A stretch of DNA of 64,000 bases, taken from contig JBCCTQ010000004.1 of NCBI GenBank assembly GCA_039198225.1, forward strand, positions 62,001-126,000, read 5' to 3'. Numbering within the stretch: position 1 is the first letter of the stretch; each line of letters begins with the position of its first letter. The notes under the pieces are model-generated. The model ran no database searches. It had not been told where the DNA came from and was given only the letters and a program-made list of their open reading frames with translations. The stretch comes from JASJAR01 sp039198225. Lineage in GTDB: Bacteria; Pseudomonadota; Alphaproteobacteria; Rhodobacterales; Rhodobacteraceae. Of the stretch, positions 59,238-64,000 are shown one piece after another. The position numbers and the translations under genes are program-made.

Positions 59238-59936
59238 ATGACCCGCTTTGAACGCTTCCCGATCAATGCCCGCTGGCCCGCAACCAATGAAGACGTGATC
59301 CAGCTTTATTCCTACCCCACGCCGAACGGCGTCAAGATTTCCATCGCCTTGGAAGAGCTGGGGCTCGATTACGAGCCGCACCTCGTCACGCTGTCCGATA
59401 GCGACGTCAAGAGCTCAGAGTTCCTCTCGCTCTCACCCAACAATAAGATCCCCGCCATCATCGACCCCAACGGGCCGGACGGCGAGCCGGTGGAGCTCTT
59501 CGAATCCGGCGCGATCCTGATTTATCTCGGCGAGAAAACCGGCAAACTCCTCGGCACGGGGCCGGAGAAGTATCAGGTCATCAAATGGCTGATGTGGCAG
59601 ATGGGCGGACTTGGGCCAATGCTCGGCCAGCTCGGGTTTTTCGTGAAATTCGCCGGGAAAGAGATCGAGGATCCGCGCCCGCGGGAGCGCTATGTCAACG
59701 AGGCCAAGCGCCTACTCGGTGTGCTCGACAAGCATCTGAGCGACGGCCGCGACTGGGTCGCAGGGGACTATTCCGTCGCCGATATCGCCATTGCCCCCTG
59801 GCTCCGCGCGCTCGAATTCTACGAAGCAAAAGAGCAGGTCGGTTGGGGAAGCCTCACGGTGCTTCCAGCTTATCTCGACCGGTTCCTCGAGCGGCCTGCC
59901 GTGCAAAAGGGCCTCAATATTCCGCCGCGGGACTAG
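59238..59936 (+). CDS. Glutathione S-transferase family protein (Ure2/YfcG-like)
   Basis: A 232-residue GST. The N-terminal thioredoxin-like domain has YSYPTPNGVKISIALEELGL and the glutathione contacts NNKIPAIIDP and LFESGAILIYL. The C-terminal helical domain has WVAGDYSVADIAIAPWLRAL. The phrase TPNGVKISIALEELGL is typical of YfcG/Ure2-type disulfide-bond oxidoreductases. I chose ATG 59238 with GAGGA upstream. Confidence 0.92.
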   Translation: MTRFERFPINARWPATNEDVIQLYSYPTPNGVKISIALEELGLDYEPHLVTLSDSDVKSSEFLSLSPNNKIPAIIDPNGPDGEPVELFESGAILIYLGEKTGKLLGTGPEKYQVIKWLMWQMGGLGPMLGQLGFFVKFAGKEIEDPRPRERYVNEAKRLLGVLDKHLSDGRDWVAGDYSVADIAIAPWLRALEFYEAKEQVGWGSLTVLPAYLDRFLERPAVQKGLNIPPRD

Positions 59937-60050
59937 GCCAGAGCCGGTAGGTCGTACCATCTGCCCGGCGGCCATCGCCGGGCAGACCCCGTTCACGGTC
60001 AAGCGTTGAACTCTCACCAAGCGAAGGCGCCCGAGACGACGCGCTCGCGT

Positions 60051-60521
60051 TCACTCCGCCGCCGCCTGTCCCGCGATCGGCAACCGCCCTGTCACGACAT
60101 AGCGAAGAAGCTCCACCACCTGGGCTGGCGTCTCGGCCACGGCCAAGGCTGCCGCATCGACCTCTTTGAGCGCGTGCTGGTGTTCGGGCGGATGAAGAAC
60201 GATCAGGGGCTTGCCCTTCGCCGCCGCATAGCCCGCATCGAACGCTGCGTTCCACTGTTTATATTTGTCGCCAAACCGCACGACGACGATATCGGCCCCC
60301 TCGATCCCGTTCCGGGTCCGGATCGCGTTGAGCATCGCGCCCTTATGGTCATGCCAATATCTGTTGGGCTCCGCTCCTAAGATCGCCACGCCGCAATCGT
60401 CTGACGCGTCATGATCGGTGACGGGTCCCTCGAATGCCAGATCGAGATCGGACGCACCCCGGGCGATCTCATCGCGCCAATCGGTGTGGATCTCGCCGGA
60501 AAGATAGATCTTGAGCGTCAT
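60051..60521 (-). CDS. YtoQ family protein
   Basis: A 156-residue protein of the YtoQ family: KIYLSGEIHTDWRDEIARGA at the N-terminus, GPVTDHDASDDCGVAILG, and NAAFDAGYAAAKGKPLIVLH. The fold resembles nucleoside 2-deoxyribosyltransferases, but the activity is unknown. It is divergent from the DUF2161 gene, with 53 bases between. Confidence 0.88.
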   Translation of the reverse strand: MTLKIYLSGEIHTDWRDEIARGASDLDLAFEGPVTDHDASDDCGVAILGAEPNRYWHDHKGAMLNAIRTRNGIEGADIVVVRFGDKYKQWNAAFDAGYAAAKGKPLIVLHPPEHQHALKEVDAAALAVAETPAQVVELLRYVVTGRLPIAGQAAAE

Positions 60522-60574
60522 GGGGCTGCCTCTCTATTCTGGTCGCAGATACTAATTAGTTCGGAAAACCGGAC

Positions 60575-61279
60575 ATGGCAGCAAGAACAGGCACGAAAGA
60601 GCAGCGGCTCCTCGAAAGCGATCTCTATCCGCCGGTCAAAGCCCATCTCGAAGCGCGAGGCTTTTTGGTGAAAGGCGAGATCGGGGCGGCGGATGTGGTG
60701 GCGATGCGACCGGGGGAAGACCCCGTGGTGATCGAGCTTAAAACTGGGTTCTCGCTGACGCTCTTTCACCAGGCGGTCGAGCGCCAAAAGATCACCGATT
60801 GGGTCTATCTCGCCGTGCCGAGGGGCAAAGGTCGGGCCTATCTCAGTGCGCTTAAGGCCAATATCGGGCTCTGCCGACGCTTGGGGCTCGGGCTCATCAC
60901 GGTCCGCCCCGACGACGGGTGCTGCGAGGTCCATGCCGACCCCGCCCCTTATCGGCCACGGAAGAACGCGGCCCGCCGGGGCCGGCTGCTCCGCGAATTC
61001 GAACGCCGATCAGGCGACCCAACACGGGGCGGCACCCGGGGCAAGGTCATGACCGCTTACCGCCAAGACGCCCTCCGTTGCCTTGCCGTCCTCGCCCCGG
61101 CCCCGTTGAAAGCAATGGACGTGGCACGAGCGGCCGGCGTTCCGACCGCCCGGCGCATCATGGCTGACAACCATTTCGGCTGGTTTGACCGGGTCGAACG
61201 CGGGATTTACCGGATAAGCGAAGAAGGCAAAGACGCCATGGCCGCCTATGCGGGCGACCTGGCCAGCCTTAGCCCCTGA
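60575..61279 (+). CDS. DUF2161 family PD-(D/E)XK nuclease-fold protein
   Basis: A 234-residue protein. The N-terminal half has the nuclease-like core: GEIGAADVVAM (Asp), VVIELKTGFSLTLFHQAVER (E-x-K), as in the PD-(D/E)XK fold. The C-terminal half looks like a winged helix (LKAMDVARAAGVPTARRIMA, NHFGWFDRVERGIYRISEEG). The function is not known; a DNA-repair or phosphodiesterase role is inferred. The 3' end overlaps the convergent pheT end by 11 bases. Confidence 0.85.
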   Translation: MAARTGTKEQRLLESDLYPPVKAHLEARGFLVKGEIGAADVVAMRPGEDPVVIELKTGFSLTLFHQAVERQKITDWVYLAVPRGKGRAYLSALKANIGLCRRLGLGLITVRPDDGCCEVHADPAPYRPRKNAARRGRLLREFERRSGDPTRGGTRGKVMTAYRQDALRCLAVLAPAPLKAMDVARAAGVPTARRIMADNHFGWFDRVERGIYRISEEGKDAMAAYAGDLASLSP

Positions 61280-63665
61280 GTGTCCCACCGGTGGCTTTGG
61301 TGACCTTCTCGACGATTTTGGCGCTGACCGCATCGATGTCTTCGTCGGTCAGGGTCCTCTCCCGGGGTTGAAGCATCACTGAAATCGCGAGGGATTTCTT
61401 ACCCTCGCCCAGCGCCCCGCCGATAAACTCGTCAAACACCGCCACATGCTCGACCAGCGCCTTGTCGGCCCCCTGGGCGGCATTGACGACGCTCAAAGCC
61501 TCGACATCGGCGTCGAGTACGAAGGCAAAGTCGCGCTCGACCGCTTGGAGATCGGCAATGTCGAGGGCGGCCCGGGTGGGTCCGGTGGCGCGAGGCTCGG
61601 GCACCTCGTCAGGCCAGATCGTCAGCGCCATGGCCGGGCCTTTGACATCCATCGCCTTCAACACTTTTGGATGAACCTCACCGAAGACCCCGAGCACCTT
61701 TTTGGGCCCAAGGCAGAGCATGCCGTGCCGCCCAGGGTGCCACCATTCGCGAGCCCCCCTGAGGATCTGGACCTTTGCCGGTGCGCCTAGAGCGGCTAAC
61801 ACCGCTTCGGCGTCCGCCTTGACGTCGAATACGTCGACGCCCCGCCGCGCACCATGGGGGTCGCGGGGGCCCGTTGGGCCAACGAGGAGCCCGGTGACCA
61901 AAAGATGCTGCTCGCCGGGTTCGCCGCCATGGAAGGCCGTACCCACTTCAAAGAGCGCGATGTCTTCAAAACCCCTCGCCTGGTTGCGCTTGGCCGCCTG
62001 GAGAAGGCCCGGCAGAAGGGCGGGCCGCATATGAGACATTTCCGAAGAGATCGGATTTTCCAGCCGAGTGGCGTCGTCACCTCCACCGAAAAGAGCCGCT
62101 GAGGCTTGGTCGATGAAACTGTAGGTGACGCATTCGTTGTAGCCGAGGGCCGCCATCGTCCGCCGCGCGGCCCGCTCGCGCCTTTGGGCGAGGGTCAAAA
62201 TCGGCCGCCCGACGCCCGTTTGCGTGCGCTTGAGAGGTTTCGGTTCGAGCTTCGTCAGCGAGGCAATGCGCGCCACCTCTTCCACGAGATCGGCTTCGCC
62301 CCGCACATCCGACCGCCACGAAGGTGGATGGGCCATATCCCCATCAAGTCGGAAGCCCAACTTTTCGAGCGTCGCCCGCTGCTCGGCGTCTGGCAGCGAC
62401 ATGCCCACGAGGCTCTCGATCCGTTTGGTGTCGAGCCGATAAGCACGGGTGTCTTCGGGGACGTCGCCAGCGACGACCACGTCGGAGGCTTCCCCGCCGC
62501 AGAGATCGAGAACCATCCGCGTGGCAAGTTCGAGGCCCGGAAGGGTGAAAGCGGGGTCGACCCCCCGTTCAAACCGGTATTTCGCATCGGAATTGATCTT
62601 AAGGTCGCGGGCGGTCAGTGCGGTCGTGACCGGATCCCAATAGGCGCTTTCGAGGAAGACGTTCACCGTGTCCTCGGTCACCCCGCTTTCTTCACCCCCC
62701 ATGATCCCGGCGATAGATTCCACCGTCCGGTCATCGGAGATCAGCACATGGCCCGGGCTAAACCGGTAGGTTTTCTCATCTAGCGCGAGGAGCTCCTCGC
62801 CACCTGCCGCGAGGTGAACCCGAAGATTGCCCGACACCTTGTCGGCATCGAACACATGGAGCGGGCGGTTCCGGTCGAAGGTGAAGAAATTGGTGATATC
62901 GACAAGTGCCGAGATCGGGCGCAGCCCGATTGCCTTGAGCTTGGCCTGGAGCCAGGCGGGCGATGGTCCGTTCGTCACTCCGCGGATCACCCGTCCAGCA
63001 AAAAGCGGTGCTGCGGGAAGCGTGTTGTCGTCGATGCTGACGCCGATGGGGCACGGGAAGGTGCCCGGCACCGGCTCGATGGGCTTGGTGATCTTCGTCC
63101 CGATCCCCCGAGCCGCGAGATCGCGAGCGATCCCTTCGACGCCCAAGGCATCGCCCCGGTTTGGCGTGATCGCGATCTCGATCATCGGGTCGACTTTCCC
63201 AGGATCGTGCGCGGACAACCAATCGGCATAGCTCTCGCCGATCTCGCCGGAGGTTAGCTCGATGATCCCGTCATGCTCGTCTGAAAGCTCCATTTCCCGC
63301 TCGGAACACATCATGCCGTGGGATTCGACCCCTCGGATCTTGCCGACCTGGATGGTCGTGTCGATGCCCGGGACATACGTCCCTGGATGGGCCACGACGA
63401 CCGTGATCCCCTTTCGCGCATTCGGCGCGCCGCAAATGATCTGTTTTTCCCCTTGGTCGGTGGCGACCTGGCACACCCTCAACCGGTCCGCATCCGGATG
63501 CTGTTCGGCTTTGAGTATTTTGCCCAGGGTGAAGGGGCGGAGCGTTCCAAGGGGATCGACGACCTCTTCGACTTCGAGCCCGAGATCGGTGAGCGTATCG
63601 GCAAGATCAACGACAGAAGCGCCCGTTTCGAGATGCTCGCGGAGCCAAGAGAGGGTGAATTTCAT
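61269..63665 (-). CDS. pheT: Phenylalanyl-tRNA synthetase beta subunit
   Basis: A 798-residue subunit. N-terminal MKFTLSWLREHLETGASVVD, a tRNA-binding OB domain (LRVCQVATDQGEKQIICGAP), B3/B4 editing domain (NRPLHVFDADKVSGNLRVHL), B5 domain, and a C-terminal anticodon-recognition domain (AVERDFAFVLDADVEALSVV). The start is ATG 63665. The frame stays open upstream into pheS, but that part is a shadow. It follows pheS by 28 bases on the minus strand. Confidence 0.96.
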   Translation of the reverse strand: MKFTLSWLREHLETGASVVDLADTLTDLGLEVEEVVDPLGTLRPFTLGKILKAEQHPDADRLRVCQVATDQGEKQIICGAPNARKGITVVVAHPGTYVPGIDTTIQVGKIRGVESHGMMCSEREMELSDEHDGIIELTSGEIGESYADWLSAHDPGKVDPMIEIAITPNRGDALGVEGIARDLAARGIGTKITKPIEPVPGTFPCPIGVSIDDNTLPAAPLFAGRVIRGVTNGPSPAWLQAKLKAIGLRPISALVDITNFFTFDRNRPLHVFDADKVSGNLRVHLAAGGEELLALDEKTYRFSPGHVLISDDRTVESIAGIMGGEESGVTEDTVNVFLESAYWDPVTTALTARDLKINSDAKYRFERGVDPAFTLPGLELATRMVLDLCGGEASDVVVAGDVPEDTRAYRLDTKRIESLVGMSLPDAEQRATLEKLGFRLDGDMAHPPSWRSDVRGEADLVEEVARIASLTKLEPKPLKRTQTGVGRPILTLAQRRERAARRTMAALGYNECVTYSFIDQASAALFGGGDDATRLENPISSEMSHMRPALLPGLLQAAKRNQARGFEDIALFEVGTAFHGGEPGEQHLLVTGLLVGPTGPRDPHGARRGVDVFDVKADAEAVLAALGAPAKVQILRGAREWWHPGRHGMLCLGPKKVLGVFGEVHPKVLKAMDVKGPAMALTIWPDEVPEPRATGPTRAALDIADLQAVERDFAFVLDADVEALSVVNAAQGADKALVEHVAVFDEFIGGALGEGKKSLAISVMLQPRERTLTDEDIDAVSAKIVEKVTKATGGTLRG

Positions 63666-63693
63666 AGTTTCATCCTTCGAATACCTCGGGGTA

Positions 63694-64000
63694 CTAGCCC
63701 CTGAGACCCCCATGGAGCGTCGGCGTATCAAGGGGCACGAAGCCGTAGTGTTTGAGCCAGCGGAGGTCGCTTTCGAAGAAGGCGCGGAGGTCGGGGATGC
63801 CGTATTTGAGCATGGCCAACCGGTCGATGCCGAGGCCGAAAGCAAAGCCCTGCCACGTATCTGGATCGACGCCGGCGGAGCGCAACACATTGGGGTGGAC
63901 CATGCCCGAACCGCCCGCTTCGAGCCAATCCTCGCCTTCGCCAAGCTTCAACGTCCCGCCTTCCCAAGAGCACCGGAAATCGATCTCGGCCGAGGGCTCG
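63694..64000 (-). CDS. pheS: Phenylalanyl-tRNA synthetase alpha subunit (3' end; start outside window)
   Basis: The last 101 residues of PheS. They include CSWEGGTLKLGEGEDWLEAG, SGMVHPNVLRSAGVD, and the class II motif 3 region FAFGLGIDRLAMLKYGIPDL with the Arg expected to contact ATP, ending FFESDLRWLKHYGF and so on. The gene continues past the right edge. It forms the usual pheST operon with pheT. Confidence 0.95.
   Translation of the reverse strand, partial: EPSAEIDFRCSWEGGTLKLGEGEDWLEAGGSGMVHPNVLRSAGVDPDTWQGFAFGLGIDRLAMLKYGIPDLRAFFESDLRWLKHYGFVPLDTPTLHGGLRG

Noticed and set aside
63666..63944. Upstream extension of the pheT reading frame
   Set aside because: The frame is open by chance through the pheT-pheS gap and the end of pheS; PheT families start at the MKFTLSWLREHL segment.
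1..64000. CRISPR arrays, intact insertion sequences, prophage, integrase-tRNA junctions
   Set aside because: Searched by eye on both strands; no regular direct-repeat array, transposase, integrase or phage structural gene was seen, and the tRNA gene has no neighbouring integrase or visible repeat of its 3' end.

Overview
The window looks like a chromosomal segment of an alphaproteobacterium, most likely of the Rhodobacterales (Rhodobacteraceae). Pointers are the GC-rich, strongly codon-biased genes, a DUF1013/TrcR regulator, a COQ9-family protein, a ClpS with the alphaproteobacterial N-terminus, a membrane-anchored cytochrome c, a perfect CtrA-type box (TTAA-N7-TTAAC), an ffs-dnaX-ybaB-recR block, and an upstream element resembling the NMT1 (xanthine-I) motif. 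The placement rests on gene content read by eye; no database search was run.

Layout. 1-4914: an operon on the minus strand (phytanoyl-CoA-dioxygenase-like enzyme, metallo-beta-lactamase-fold protein, family 5 solute-binding protein, DppB-type permease cut by the window edge) with a divergent AraC regulator. 4977-9149: a lipid-transport operon of the Pqi/Let type (two PqiA halves, a three-MCE PqiB-like protein, a PqiC-like lipoprotein). 9150-19062: an accessory-looking stretch rich in regulators: sulfotransferase, MarR plus multicopper oxidase, YcaQ-like glycosylase, an ECF42-type sigma factor with its DGPF/YCII partner, a GlxA-type regulator, DUF1272 plus phosphatase-like protein, and an SDR/TetR divergon. 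19120-23076: a LysR-controlled three-gene catabolic operon (TauD-type dioxygenase, class II aldolase, 3-hydroxyisobutyrate-dehydrogenase-like enzyme). 23212-23288: tRNA-Met(CAT).

23337-35538: tesA/ybbA/ybbP, then haem genes hemC, hemE and hemF with an unrecognised two-gene membrane-anchored operon between hemE and hemF, followed by an SDR that lacks the catalytic Tyr and Lys, an RsmC-like methyltransferase and clpS. 35948-37405: a penicillin-binding D,D-carboxypeptidase with a SPOR tail. 37476-43274: a yejABEF peptide importer. 43436-48465: cytochrome c, prephenate dehydratase, an SRPBCC protein, NudC, and a CpdB-like nucleotide phosphoesterase without a signal peptide. 48466-51238: an NMT1/SsuA-type importer behind a structured leader. 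51235-64000: mostly housekeeping genes: YpfJ-like metallopeptidase, 4.5S RNA, dnaX-ybaB-recR, trcR, quinone oxidoreductase, COQ9, rpsU, mscL, a GST, YtoQ, a DUF2161 nuclease-fold protein, pheT and the 3' end of pheS.

The points most worth a second look are the candidate purine-type riboswitch at 48504-48646, the unknown gene pair at 30071-32253, two enzymes with replaced active-site residues (2380-3060 and 33391-34206), the LysR-TauD operon, and several clear operator palindromes. No CRISPR array, intact insertion sequence or prophage was seen.
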